A stretch of 64,000 nucleotides of DNA, taken from NCBI RefSeq assembly GCF_004634245.1, contig NZ_SJTF01000008.1, forward strand, positions 62,001 to 126,000, read 5' to 3'. Under the pieces are notes generated by a model that was not told the origin of the DNA, ran no database searches, and saw nothing but the letters and a program-made list of their open reading frames with translations. Positions 34,797 through 43,342 of this stretch are shown here, in pieces; position 1 is the first letter of the stretch, and each line of letters starts with the position of its first letter. The position numbers were made by a program, and so were the translations under genes. The DNA is from Flavobacterium foetidum. Its GTDB lineage: Bacteria; Bacteroidota; Bacteroidia; Flavobacteriales; Flavobacteriaceae.

Positions 34797-36305
34797 ATGA
34801 AAAAAACAATCAAAGATTATCTGCTGAGCTTACTTTTATGTTTTGCTTTTTTAGGCGTTTTAGCTTGCAGTTCAGACAAAGAAAATACTTCTCCAGAAAC
34901 CACAGTAAAATTATTAAATGCGAGCACCACTAAAATTGATTTTGATAGTAAAGAAAATACTTCCGATGTGACTATTAATTCAGAAGCCACAGCATGGACT
35001 TTAGTCAGTTCGGCAAGCTGGGTAAAAGTGAGTCAGGCAGCTGGGACAAAAGGAAGCATTATTGTGAGAATAACAGCTTCAGCCAATGCAGAAACTGCTG
35101 CTAGAACCGCTTCTATTACTTTAAGTTCAAGCGAAGCAAAAACGGTTACCATTGCAGTTTCACAAACGGGTGCAACAGTTGCTGCAGGTTTATACCCAAG
35201 CTACAATACCAATCCAATCGCAGCTGATGCAAGCGGAATGGGAAGCTCTGCAGTTGAATTAGCAGCAAAAATCAAATTAGGATGGAACATTGGAAATACT
35301 TTGGAAGCAACGGGCGGTGAAACCGCTTGGGGAAATCCAAAAGTGACCAAAGCTTTAATCGATGCCGTAAAAGCAAACGGTTTCAATGCCATCAGAATTC
35401 CGTGTTCATGGAATCAAAATCTGGAAAATGCAGCGACAGCAAAAATTAAAGTAGATTGGTTAAATCGCGTTAAAGAAGTGGTGCAATACTGCGTAGACAA
35501 TGATATGTATGTTGTAGTGAATATTCACTGGGACGGAGGCTGGCTGGAAAATAATATTACAGAAGCCAAAAAAGTAGAAAATAACGGCAAACAAAAAGCT
35601 TTTTGGGAACAAATCGCAACGCATTTACGCGGATTTGACGAACATTTGCTTTTTGCCAGTGCCAACGAACCAGCGGTTGAAGATGCAGCTCAAATGGCGG
35701 TTTTAAATTCGTATCACCAAACTTTTATTGATGCCGTTCGTTCGACAGGAGGAAAAAATGCCACTCGTGTTTTGGTAGTTCAAGGCCCGACAACAGATAT
35801 TGAAAAAACAAACAAATTAATGACTACATTGCCAACAGATAAAGTTTCTGGCAGAATGATGGTCGAAGTGCATTATTACACACCATGGAATTTTGCTGGT
35901 TTAACCAAAGACGAATCTTGGGGCAAAATGTTTTATTATTGGGGAGCTGGTTTCCATTCGACAACTGATACTGAACGAAATGCAACTTGGGGAGAAGAAG
36001 CCGATTTAGAAAAGAATTTCAAATTGATGAAAACCCAATTTGTAGACAAAGGAATTCCAGTTCTGTTGGGAGAATTTGGAGCAATTCGCAGAACAACCTT
36101 AACTGGAGACGCTTTAACTTTACATTTAAATTCAAGAGCCTATTATTTAAAAACGGTGGTGAGAACAGCAAAAGCAAACGGATTATTACCTTTTTATTGG
36201 GACGAAGGAAGCTTAGGAAACAACGGTTTCGGAATCATGAACAGAACCAATAATACCGTCTTCGACACACAAGCTCTAACCGCTTTAATAGACGGATTAA
36301 AGTAA
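34797..36305 (+). CDS. BACON-GH5 endo-beta-glucanase/xyloglucanase lipoprotein
   Basis: 502 residues. The lipobox Cys is in LGVLACSSDKEN (about 24). A BACON domain (about 38-122, SSASWVKVSQAAGTKGS, ARTASITLSSSEA, ISQTG-like end) spaces the enzyme from the surface. The GH5 barrel shows KLGWNIGNTLEATGGETAWGNPK, NAIRIPCSW, VVVNIHWDGGW, the acid/base Glu in ASANEPA (about 290) and the nucleophile Glu in LLGEFGA (about 426). The same BACON-GH5 layout is known for the Bacteroides ovatus surface endo-xyloglucanase (GH5_4). Subfamily assignment here is by motif only. It should start depolymerisation outside the cell. Confidence 0.92.
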   Translation: MKKTIKDYLLSLLLCFAFLGVLACSSDKENTSPETTVKLLNASTTKIDFDSKENTSDVTINSEATAWTLVSSASWVKVSQAAGTKGSIIVRITASANAETAARTASITLSSSEAKTVTIAVSQTGATVAAGLYPSYNTNPIAADASGMGSSAVELAAKIKLGWNIGNTLEATGGETAWGNPKVTKALIDAVKANGFNAIRIPCSWNQNLENAATAKIKVDWLNRVKEVVQYCVDNDMYVVVNIHWDGGWLENNITEAKKVENNGKQKAFWEQIATHLRGFDEHLLFASANEPAVEDAAQMAVLNSYHQTFIDAVRSTGGKNATRVLVVQGPTTDIEKTNKLMTTLPTDKVSGRMMVEVHYYTPWNFAGLTKDESWGKMFYYWGAGFHSTTDTERNATWGEEADLEKNFKLMKTQFVDKGIPVLLGEFGAIRRTTLTGDALTLHLNSRAYYLKTVVRTAKANGLLPFYWDEGSLGNNGFGIMNRTNNTVFDTQALTALIDGLK

Positions 36306-36314
36306 AAAATGTAG

Positions 36315-36398
36315 TTAAACCATATAAGTGATATAAGTAAATTTAAGCGCATTGCTAAATGAAAACTTAAACTATCTTATATCACTTATATGGTTTAA
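36315..36398. repeat. AACCATATAAG inverted repeat, copy 2
   Basis: Perfect 23-bp arms (36315-36337 and 36376-36398, starting TTAAACCATATAAGTGAT) around a 38-nt loop. It fills the GH5/esterase gap and ends 20 bp before the next start codon. Confidence 0.8.
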
Positions 36399-36418
36399 AA
36401 AATATTTAAATTAAAAAA

Positions 36419-38365
36419 ATGAAAAAGAGTTTAGTTTTTATTTTTCTGTTAATTAGTGTTTTAGCTAATGCTAATGTGAGAATGCCTTTAATATTCTCTG
36501 ACGGAATGGTGCTTCAAAGAGACAAGCCAATTCCGATTTGGGGTTTTGCCGATGCGAATGAAAGCGTAGAAATTCATTTCAACAAACAAATCAAGAAAAC
36601 AACAGCCGATAAAAACGGAAAATGGACGGTAAATTTAAGTGCTGAAAAAGCCGGCGGACCATTTGAATTAGAAATTATCGGAAAAAATAAAATCACCATC
36701 AAAAATGTTTTGGTTGGCGAAGTATGGATTTGTAGCGGACAATCGAATATGGAGTTTCAGGTTTCCAAAACCATGAATGCCGAAAACGAAATTGCAGCTG
36801 CTAACTATCCAATGATTCGTCATTTTGGCGTCGCACAAGATTTAAGTGGTACTCCAAAAGATGATTTAAAACAAGGAAAATGGGAAGAAGCCAATAAACA
36901 AAATGTAGGCAACTTCACAGCAGTTGGCTATTATTTCGCTAGAAAACTGTATGCAGAATTAAAAATTCCAATCGGAATTATCAATACATCTTGGGGCGGG
37001 ACCAATGTCGAAACCTGGACAAGCCGAGAAGCTTTCGAAAACAGTCCCGATTTTAAAGCCATGATTGTCGATGTTCCAACTGTAGATATCAATGCCATTT
37101 TTGAAACGTATAAAAAATCGGTTTTAGACAATCTGAAAAAAGTGCAAGGTTTTGATGTTTCGATGGAAAATGAAGAGCAATTCAAAAATCCAAACTTCCA
37201 AGATAAAAACTGGCCAGAAATAAAAGTGCCTTCACTTTGGGAAAACCAGCAAATAGGAAATATTGACGGAATTGTCTGGATGCGAAAAACGATTGTTTTA
37301 ACAGCAGAACAAGCCAAAAAAGAAGCGACTTTACATTTAGCAAAAGTTGACGACGAAGACCAAACATTTGTAAATGGCGTTCAAATTGGAACAAACAATC
37401 TTTGGGACGCCAAAAGAATTTACAAAATTCCATCTAATGTCTTAAAAGAAGGAACAAACGTAATTGCAGTAAGAATTACAGATTATAGTGGCGGAGGCGG
37501 TATCTATGGCGATGCAACCGATTTAAAAATCGATTTTAAAGATTCGAATCTGCCTTTAGAAGGACTTTGGAAATTCAATGTCGTAAAAGTGAGAATCGAA
37601 GTTTCGCCAAACAGTTATCCGTCATTATTGTACAATGCCATGGTAAATCCGTTAGTGCCTTACGCCATGCAAGGCGTTTTATGGTATCAGGGAGAAGCCA
37701 ATGTTTGGAGAGCAGCAGAATACAAAAAATCATTTCCGTTAATGATTAATGATTGGAGAACAAAATTCAAACAAGGAAACTTCCCGTTTTACTTCGTTCA
37801 GTTGTCAACATTTGATGAATTTGGAGGAAACAGCCAAAAAGGAAGTCGTTGGGCAGAACTTCGCGAAGCACAATCTGAAACCTTAAAACTGCCAAACACC
37901 GGAATGGCCGTGACAACAGATATTGGAAACGCAAAAGACATTCACCCAACCAACAAACAAGACATCGGATTGCGTTTGGCGGCAACAGCTTTAAACAATA
38001 TTTACGGGAAAAAACAAGTTCACAGCGGACCAACATATAAATCTCAAACAATAAAAGGAAACCAAATTATTCTAACTTTCGATAATATCGGCAGCGGACT
38101 TTCAACGCCAAGTAATGACGAACTAAAAGGATTCGAAATCGCAGGCAAGGACAAAATTTTTCATTCCGCGAAAGCGATAATTAAAGACAATAAAATAATC
38201 GTTTCGAGCGATCAGGTTCAAAATCCGGTTGCAGTGCATTACGGTTGGGCAGATGACGATACAAATATCAATCTTTTCAATAAAGAGAAATTTCCAGCAT
38301 CGCCATTCAGAACTGATAATTGGGAAATGATTACGGCGAATGAGAAGTATAAAGTGAGTAAATAA
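36419..38365 (+). CDS. SASA-type acetylesterase with inserted jelly roll (CE20-like)
   Basis: 648 residues, Sec signal about 1-18. SGNH/SASA esterase marks: ICSGQSNMEF (nucleophile Ser about 108), GTNVETW, and DIHPTNKQDIG (His about 508, Asp before it). The esterase domain is split by a GH2-like sugar-binding jelly roll (about 255-370, GIVWMRKTIVL, FVNGVQIG, NVIAVRITDYSGGGG). This split layout is the one described for family CE20, whose Xanthomonas founder removes acetyl from xyloglucan. Annotation pipelines usually call it sialate O-acetylesterase, but no sialic acid gene is nearby. I infer de-acetylation of xyloglucan galactose. Confidence 0.88.
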   Translation: MKKSLVFIFLLISVLANANVRMPLIFSDGMVLQRDKPIPIWGFADANESVEIHFNKQIKKTTADKNGKWTVNLSAEKAGGPFELEIIGKNKITIKNVLVGEVWICSGQSNMEFQVSKTMNAENEIAAANYPMIRHFGVAQDLSGTPKDDLKQGKWEEANKQNVGNFTAVGYYFARKLYAELKIPIGIINTSWGGTNVETWTSREAFENSPDFKAMIVDVPTVDINAIFETYKKSVLDNLKKVQGFDVSMENEEQFKNPNFQDKNWPEIKVPSLWENQQIGNIDGIVWMRKTIVLTAEQAKKEATLHLAKVDDEDQTFVNGVQIGTNNLWDAKRIYKIPSNVLKEGTNVIAVRITDYSGGGGIYGDATDLKIDFKDSNLPLEGLWKFNVVKVRIEVSPNSYPSLLYNAMVNPLVPYAMQGVLWYQGEANVWRAAEYKKSFPLMINDWRTKFKQGNFPFYFVQLSTFDEFGGNSQKGSRWAELREAQSETLKLPNTGMAVTTDIGNAKDIHPTNKQDIGLRLAATALNNIYGKKQVHSGPTYKSQTIKGNQIILTFDNIGSGLSTPSNDELKGFEIAGKDKIFHSAKAIIKDNKIIVSSDQVQNPVAVHYGWADDDTNINLFNKEKFPASPFRTDNWEMITANEKYKVSK

Positions 38366-38368
38366 TTT

Positions 38369-38484
38369 GGGCGTGACCCCAATAAGATAAGTGGGCTAAT
38401 TCTCTTTGCGTATACGAGCCCACTTATCTTATCGGGGTCGGGCTATCCGCTCCGCCGCGGCGGATTGCTCCTATCCCTCACGCG
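38369..38484 (+). repeat. 116-bp double-hairpin element, copy 2
   Basis: Starts GGGCGTG 3 bp after the esterase stop. Hairpin 1 has 22-bp arms (38375-38396, 38418-38439, one mismatch) around a 21-nt loop containing TTGCG. The block GGCTATCCGC follows, then a 14-nt palindrome (38451-38464), then TTGCTCCTATCCCTCACGCG. Same length, order and orientation relative to the gene before it as the copy at 3344-3459. Confidence 0.75.
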
Positions 38485-38520
38485 CATAAAACGGCTATAG
38501 ATCTGATCGTAGTTTTTTAT

Positions 38521-38614
38521 CCTAACAGGTTTTGGAAACCTGTTAGGTATCACTAGATTTTTTTATTAGTTTAGATAAAAATAAATACCTAACAGGTTTT
38601 GGAAACCTGTTAGG
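38521..38614. repeat. Paired-hairpin repeat, pair 3
   Basis: Two identical 27-bp hairpins (38521-38547, 38588-38614; CCTAACAGGTTTTGG..-type) bracket a 40-bp spacer. The right copy ends 15 bp before the GH95 start. Confidence 0.8.
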
Positions 38615-38629
38615 ATAAGATAACCAAAT

Positions 38630-41026
38630 ATGATAAAGAAAATATTTCTCCTCTTACTTCTTACATCTTGCTATACAACCATTTCTGCACAGTCCAAAAA
38701 TGTTTTATGGTACAAACAACCCGCAGAATTTTTTGAAGAAACTTTAGTTTTAGGAAACGGAAAAATGGGAGCAACCGTTTTTGGAGGCGCCAATTCAGAT
38801 AAAATTTATTTGAATGATATTACGCTTTGGTCGGGCGAACCCGTAAATGCCAATATGAGTCCAGAAGCTTATAAAAACATTCCAGCCATTCGCGAAGCTT
38901 TACAAAACGAAAACTACAGACTGGCAGAAGAACTCAATAAAAAAGTTCAAGGAAAAAATTCAGAGAAATATGCACCATTAGGAACATTAGAAATCAATAA
39001 TTCAGAAAAAGGAAAAGCGGTAAATTACCATCGAGAATTGGATCTTTCGAATGCGATTTCAAAAGTGAGTTACGAAATGGCGGGTATAAAATATACTAGA
39101 GAATATTTCGTGTCTGCTCCAGATAAGGTTATGATTATCAAATTGACAGCCGACCAAAAAGGAGCTTTGAATTTTGATATTAATTTGAAAAGCCTTTTGA
39201 AATCGAATGTTGAAGTGCGAAACAATATTTTGGTACTCACAGGTGCTGCGCCAATTAATGAAAATGCAGGATACAATGTTGTTCCAAAATATCTGAATCT
39301 GAAAGAAAGAGGAACACGATTTACAGGTTTAGTTCAAATCAAAAAAACAGATGGGACAATTACAAGTTCCAGAGAAACCTTGACATTAAAAGATGCGACT
39401 GAAGCCATAATCTTTGTTTCTGTTGCAACAAGCTTTAACGGTTTTGACAAAAATCCGGCATCAGAAGGTTTAGACGATGTTTCAATCGCTTTGCAAAATC
39501 TGAATAAAGCCTATGCCAAAACATTCGATAAACTGAAAGAAGCCCATATCGTTGATTATCAAAAATTCTTCAATCGTGTCAATCTGGATTTAGGAAAAAC
39601 AACCGCTCCAGATTTGCCAACAGACGAACGTTTATTACGCTACGCTGACGGAAAAGAAGATAAAAACCTTGAAATCCTTTATTTCAATTTCGGAAGATAT
39701 TTATTAATCAGTTCATCGAGAACCTTGGGCGTTCCAGCGAATTTGCAAGGACTTTGGAATCCGCATTTGAGTCCGCCTTGGAGCAGTAATTATACTATGA
39801 ATATTAATTTGGAAGAAAATTACTGGCTCGCAGAAAACACCAATTTATCCGAAATGCATTCTTCGCTTTTGAGTTTTATTAAAAACCTTTCGGTCACCGG
39901 AAAAGTTACCGCTAAAACTTTTTATGGAGTAGATAAAGGCTGGGTTGCAGCGCACAATTCAGATATTTGGGCCATGACCAATCCGGTGGGGCAGTTCGGA
40001 AAAGAAGACCCAATGTGGGCGTGTTGGCCAATGGCACAAGCATGGTTAAGTACGCATATTTGGGAGCATTATATTTTTAGCCAAGATGTAGCTTATTTGA
40101 AAAAAGAAGGTTATCCGTTAATGAAAGGAGCAGCCGAATTCTGTTTAGATTGGATGATAACAGATAAAAATGGAAATCTGATTACCTCGCCATCAACTTC
40201 GCCAGAAAATCAATATAAATTGGCAGATGGTTTTGTGGGAGCAACATTGTACGGAGGAACGGCAGATTTAGCGATGATTCGTGAATGTTTTGACAAAACC
40301 ATAAAAGCATCAAAAGTATTGAATACTGATGCCGCTTTTAGAGATAAATTAGAAAAAGCACTGGCTAAACTTCATCCGTATCAAATTGGGAAAAAAGGTA
40401 ACCTGCAAGAATGGTATTTTGATTGGGAAGATAAAGACCCAAAGCACCGTCACCAATCGCATTTATTCGGACTTTTCCCGGGCGACCATATTACGCCTTT
40501 AAAAACGCCTGATTTAGCCGAAGCTTCAAAGAAAACATTAGAAATAAAAGGCGACGAAACCACAGGCTGGTCAAAAGGCTGGCGAATTAATCTTTGGGCA
40601 AGACTTTGGGACGGAAATCGTGCCTACAAAATGTATCGAGAATTATTGCGATATGTTGACCCCGACGGCAAAAAAACAGAAAAACCCAGAAGAGGAGGAG
40701 GAACGTACCCAAATTTATTCGATGCTCATCCGCCCTTTCAAATTGATGGTAATTTTGGAGGTGCAGCTGCAGTTGCCGAAATGCTGGTTCAGTCAGACGA
40801 AAATGAAATAAGATTATTACCTGCTTTGCCAGACGCTTGGTCAGAAGGTTCTGTAAGCGGCATCTGTGCTAGAGGAGGATTTGAAATTGAAATGAGTTGG
40901 AATAATAAAAATCTATCTCATGCTGTAATTTCTTCTAAAACAGGAGGAAAAACAACTTTGATTTTCGGAGATAAAAAACAGGAAATTGTTTTGAAAAAAG
41001 GAGAAAGTTTAGAAATCGATATTTAA
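38630..41026 (+). CDS. GH95 alpha-L-fucosidase or alpha-L-galactosidase
   Basis: 798 residues, Sec signal about 1-21 (TTISAQ). N-terminal beta domain with LGNGKMGATVFGG and YLNDITLWSGEP, an (alpha/alpha)6 barrel with LQGLWNPHLSPPWSSNYTMNIN, AAHNSDIWAMTNPVG (about 439-453) and the catalytic Asp in FQIDGNFGG (about 705), then a C-terminal beta domain. GH95 enzymes invert alpha-1,2-L-fucosides, as on xyloglucan galactose. The residue two places before the active-site Asn, His in the Bifidobacterium enzyme where it contacts the fucose methyl, is Ala here, so L-galactose is also possible. Last gene of the locus, ended by a terminator. Confidence 0.92.
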   Translation: MIKKIFLLLLLTSCYTTISAQSKNVLWYKQPAEFFEETLVLGNGKMGATVFGGANSDKIYLNDITLWSGEPVNANMSPEAYKNIPAIREALQNENYRLAEELNKKVQGKNSEKYAPLGTLEINNSEKGKAVNYHRELDLSNAISKVSYEMAGIKYTREYFVSAPDKVMIIKLTADQKGALNFDINLKSLLKSNVEVRNNILVLTGAAPINENAGYNVVPKYLNLKERGTRFTGLVQIKKTDGTITSSRETLTLKDATEAIIFVSVATSFNGFDKNPASEGLDDVSIALQNLNKAYAKTFDKLKEAHIVDYQKFFNRVNLDLGKTTAPDLPTDERLLRYADGKEDKNLEILYFNFGRYLLISSSRTLGVPANLQGLWNPHLSPPWSSNYTMNINLEENYWLAENTNLSEMHSSLLSFIKNLSVTGKVTAKTFYGVDKGWVAAHNSDIWAMTNPVGQFGKEDPMWACWPMAQAWLSTHIWEHYIFSQDVAYLKKEGYPLMKGAAEFCLDWMITDKNGNLITSPSTSPENQYKLADGFVGATLYGGTADLAMIRECFDKTIKASKVLNTDAAFRDKLEKALAKLHPYQIGKKGNLQEWYFDWEDKDPKHRHQSHLFGLFPGDHITPLKTPDLAEASKKTLEIKGDETTGWSKGWRINLWARLWDGNRAYKMYRELLRYVDPDGKKTEKPRRGGGTYPNLFDAHPPFQIDGNFGGAAAVAEMLVQSDENEIRLLPALPDAWSEGSVSGICARGGFEIEMSWNNKNLSHAVISSKTGGKTTLIFGDKKQEIVLKKGESLEIDI

Positions 41027-41046
41027 TTTTATATTAGATTTTAATT

Positions 41047-41086
41047 AAACCCGACAGGTTTTAAAACTGTCGGGTTTGGTTTTTTT
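41047..41086 (+). terminator. Terminator of the glycan locus
   Basis: The AAACCCGACAGG hairpin (41047-41077) is followed by GGTTTTTTT, 20 bp after the GH95 stop. It is also a copy of the repeat at 30381-30413. Confidence 0.75.
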
Positions 41087-41090
41087 AATA

Positions 41091-41240
41091 TGCTTCGGAG
41101 AAGCAACATATTTATAGAATATTTACAATATAAAGCTCCAGCGGAGCGAAATATAATTTTGGGAATGAAGATGTCGCTCCGCTGGAGCTTTTTCTCTTTG
41201 TGTAATTGGATTTCTATAAATATTTAGCCTCTCTGAGGCT
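41091..41240. repeat. GCTCCAGCGGAGCGA element, copy 1
   Basis: About 150 bp: GCTTCGGAGAAGC hairpin, perfect 16-bp arms AGCTCCAGCGGAGCGA (41134-41149) with their complement (41174-41189), TTTTT, then ATTTCTATAAATAT and CTCTGAGGCT. The second copy is at 44554-44713. Confidence 0.7.
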
Positions 41241-41272
41241 CTCTAACTGTCGGGTTTGTTTTTAGGAATAGT

Positions 41273-41418
41273 TTTAAACACATGAAACATAGTTATTCTA
41301 TACGTTGAAAGGAATTTCACTAGTAAAAAAAACATAGATATAGCTATGTGTGAAAGCATAGCTTTTTAAATTATCCTTCTATTAGTTTGTAAAAAATCTA
41401 TGTTTCTATGTGTTTAAA
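41273..41418. repeat. TTTAAACACATAG element, copy C
   Basis: 146 bp ending 5 bp beyond the stop of the minus-strand barrel gene. Ends TTTAAACACATGAAACA and TGTTTCTATGTGTTTAAA. With the element before it, it fills the 397-bp gap after GH95. Confidence 0.75.
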
Positions 41419-41423
41419 ATCAA

Positions 41424-42098
41424 TTAATCCAATTTATAATTATACCCCAACTGTACATAAAACGGAATCAATGGTGTTATCTTAAAATCCTGCGTCATTA
41501 CTTTTCCCGCCCGTAAAGTAATATCACTTCGATTAAAAGAATAACCGCCTTGAATTCCGAAATTGAAATTCCCTCCTGTTGAGGGTCCGTACCAGCCATT
41601 TTTTGCCTCAGGATAAACTTCTTTATAGATTTCCAGATGTTTGAAGCGGGTCAGAATTGCTTTGTCAAAACCAAATTCGCCTGAAGCAAACCATTTTAGT
41701 TTGTAATATCCCAGAACCACTGTGGCATCGGCTCCAAAATTCTGGAACACAACGAGCGGATTTTCATAACGGCGATAAATAGCATGAACAGAAGCATTCA
41801 AACGAAAATTATCAATTTTATAAAAGCTGATTTGTCCGCCCAGCTTGGTCTTGAAATCATCCAAAAAATAACTGCCTGCCGGAATCGAAATCGAAGCTTC
41901 TGCCACAAGCGGTTTTTCTGTTCGAAAATGATAGCCGTAATGCAAACCAAAAACCATGCTGTTTTCCCAGCCTGCATTGATATTGAGAATATGCTTTTCT
42001 TCTTTTTTGAGATTTTCCCAATTTAGGGTTTGAGCCTGTAAAATGTGAGAGCTGAGATAAGAAATGATAAATGTAATTAATATTATTATTGCTTTCAT
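41424..42098 (-). CDS. Outer-membrane barrel protein of unknown role
   Basis: 224 residues from the ATG at 42098; an in-frame TTG two codons earlier is less likely. Signal peptide about 1-22 (SSHILQAQ). Alternating strands such as NAGWENSMVFGLHYGYHFR, IDNFRLNASVHAIYRRY and FNFGIQGGYSFNRSDITLRAG end in FYVQLGYNYKLD, typical of a small outer-membrane barrel. It starts 6 bp after the hydrolase stop, so the two form an operon. Family not recognised. Confidence 0.72.
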   Translation of the reverse strand: MKAIIILITFIISYLSSHILQAQTLNWENLKKEEKHILNINAGWENSMVFGLHYGYHFRTEKPLVAEASISIPAGSYFLDDFKTKLGGQISFYKIDNFRLNASVHAIYRRYENPLVVFQNFGADATVVLGYYKLKWFASGEFGFDKAILTRFKHLEIYKEVYPEAKNGWYGPSTGGNFNFGIQGGYSFNRSDITLRAGKVMTQDFKITPLIPFYVQLGYNYKLD

Positions 42099-42104
42099 AC
42101 CCAA

Positions 42105-43097
42105 TTATTTTAGTTCATTTAAATAAAACAACACAATCGGATGAACATTCTCCCATTTGAAATAAATCATTTCATGTCCTGTACCTTTTACTTCTTCGAT
42201 TTGTGCGTTTCTAAAATACATCGCTTCCTTTCGGGCAAAACTGTAGCCGTAAGATTTATTCATTTCTCCAAATAAGAACAAAACTTTGGTGTCGTATTTC
42301 ATTAAGTTTGTAGTAAAATCAAATCCTTCATTTTCTGAAATATCAACAAATCCATTGAGTACTGCTGCGCCCATACGCCAGAAAGGAGAAGGGCCTTCAA
42401 TGCCTTCATCGTTTCCTTTGGCATACGAAAAGCTCGACGAAATGCCCATTTTATAATCTAGAATCTCGTGTTGGTTTTCTTTTCCAGTTAAAAACTGGTC
42501 AATATAAAAAAGGTTGCTGGTTAGCTCAGAAAGAAGCTCTATTTTTCGGCTCGATTCGCCATATTCATCAAGCAGTTTTTTGTTGATTCCGCCCGGTTCG
42601 GCCAGAATAATTCCGTTGATTTTATCCGGATACGAGTTGATATAGGCAGTAGCGAGCATTGCGCCCCAAGAATGTCCAAAAAGAAATATTTTTTGTGTGG
42701 GAGAAGTTCTGTAATGCGCAATTACAGCAGTCAGATCGTCTAAAACTAACTGAATAGAATAAGTTTTTTTGTCATGTCTTTTGGATAATCCCGAACCACG
42801 CTGGTCGTAAAAAACAACATAAAAACCATCATCGGCAAGCTCTTTTACGTTTAAAGCATTTCGATAATCGGCACCTGGACCGCCATGAAGAAAGACCACC
42901 ATTGGATCGTTCGGATTTCCGAAGGTCTCTGCATGAAGCTGTGTTCCGTTAATCGGAATCGAAGGAAGACTAGAGTCGTACTCTACGGTTTTGGGAACTA
43001 AATTTCCAAGTTTGTTAATGTCATTTTCTGTTTCGCATCCTAGGAAAAAGAAAATCGAGACAGCCATTACAGCTGTGTAAAGTAAGTTGGTTTTCAT
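42105..43097 (-). CDS. Alpha/beta-hydrolase lipoprotein (proline iminopeptidase-like)
   Basis: 330 residues. Lipobox Cys in SIFFFLGCETEN (about 21). Hydrolase marks: VVFLHGGPGADYRN (oxyanion region), FYDQRGSGLSKRH, the nucleophile Ser in LFGHSWGAML (about 145) and the C-terminal His in VKGTGHEMIY. HGGPG and DQRGSG are typical of the S33 prolyl iminopeptidase group, though many such proteins are esterases. It would be lipid-anchored facing the periplasm. Co-transcribed with the barrel gene downstream. Confidence 0.85.
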   Translation of the reverse strand: MKTNLLYTAVMAVSIFFFLGCETENDINKLGNLVPKTVEYDSSLPSIPINGTQLHAETFGNPNDPMVVFLHGGPGADYRNALNVKELADDGFYVVFYDQRGSGLSKRHDKKTYSIQLVLDDLTAVIAHYRTSPTQKIFLFGHSWGAMLATAYINSYPDKINGIILAEPGGINKKLLDEYGESSRKIELLSELTSNLFYIDQFLTGKENQHEILDYKMGISSSFSYAKGNDEGIEGPSPFWRMGAAVLNGFVDISENEGFDFTTNLMKYDTKVLFLFGEMNKSYGYSFARKEAMYFRNAQIEEVKGTGHEMIYFKWENVHPIVLFYLNELK

Positions 43098-43198
43098 TGC
43101 AGAATTGATTAAAATTTATGCAAAGATGGGTTCCGCTAGTATGCTGGTCGCCCCAACTTGTAAGGTGGTTCCATTCTTATATGCTTTGAGGTTAAAAT

Positions 43199-43339
43199 TT
43201 TAAACACATAGGAACATAGTTTTTTGTTTGAGTAGAAAAGAAAACTAAAAGAAACTAGTTTCTCACACATAGCTATGTTTTTTATTACAAATGAAATGCC
43301 TTTCAATACAAAAAATCACTATGTTTCTATGTGTTTAAA
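43199..43339. repeat. TTTAAACACATAG element, copy D
   Basis: 141 bp, 3 bp beyond the stop of the AraC-type gene. Contains GAAACTAGTTTCTCACACATAG as in copy A and AATGCCTTTC. Right end CTATGTTTCTATGTGTTT. Confidence 0.75.
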
Positions 43340-43342
43340 ATA

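Noticed and set aside
36419..38365. Sialic acid metabolism from the sialate O-acetylesterase look
   Set aside because: No sialidase, lyase or sialic acid transporter is near; the locus fits an acetylated plant glycan.
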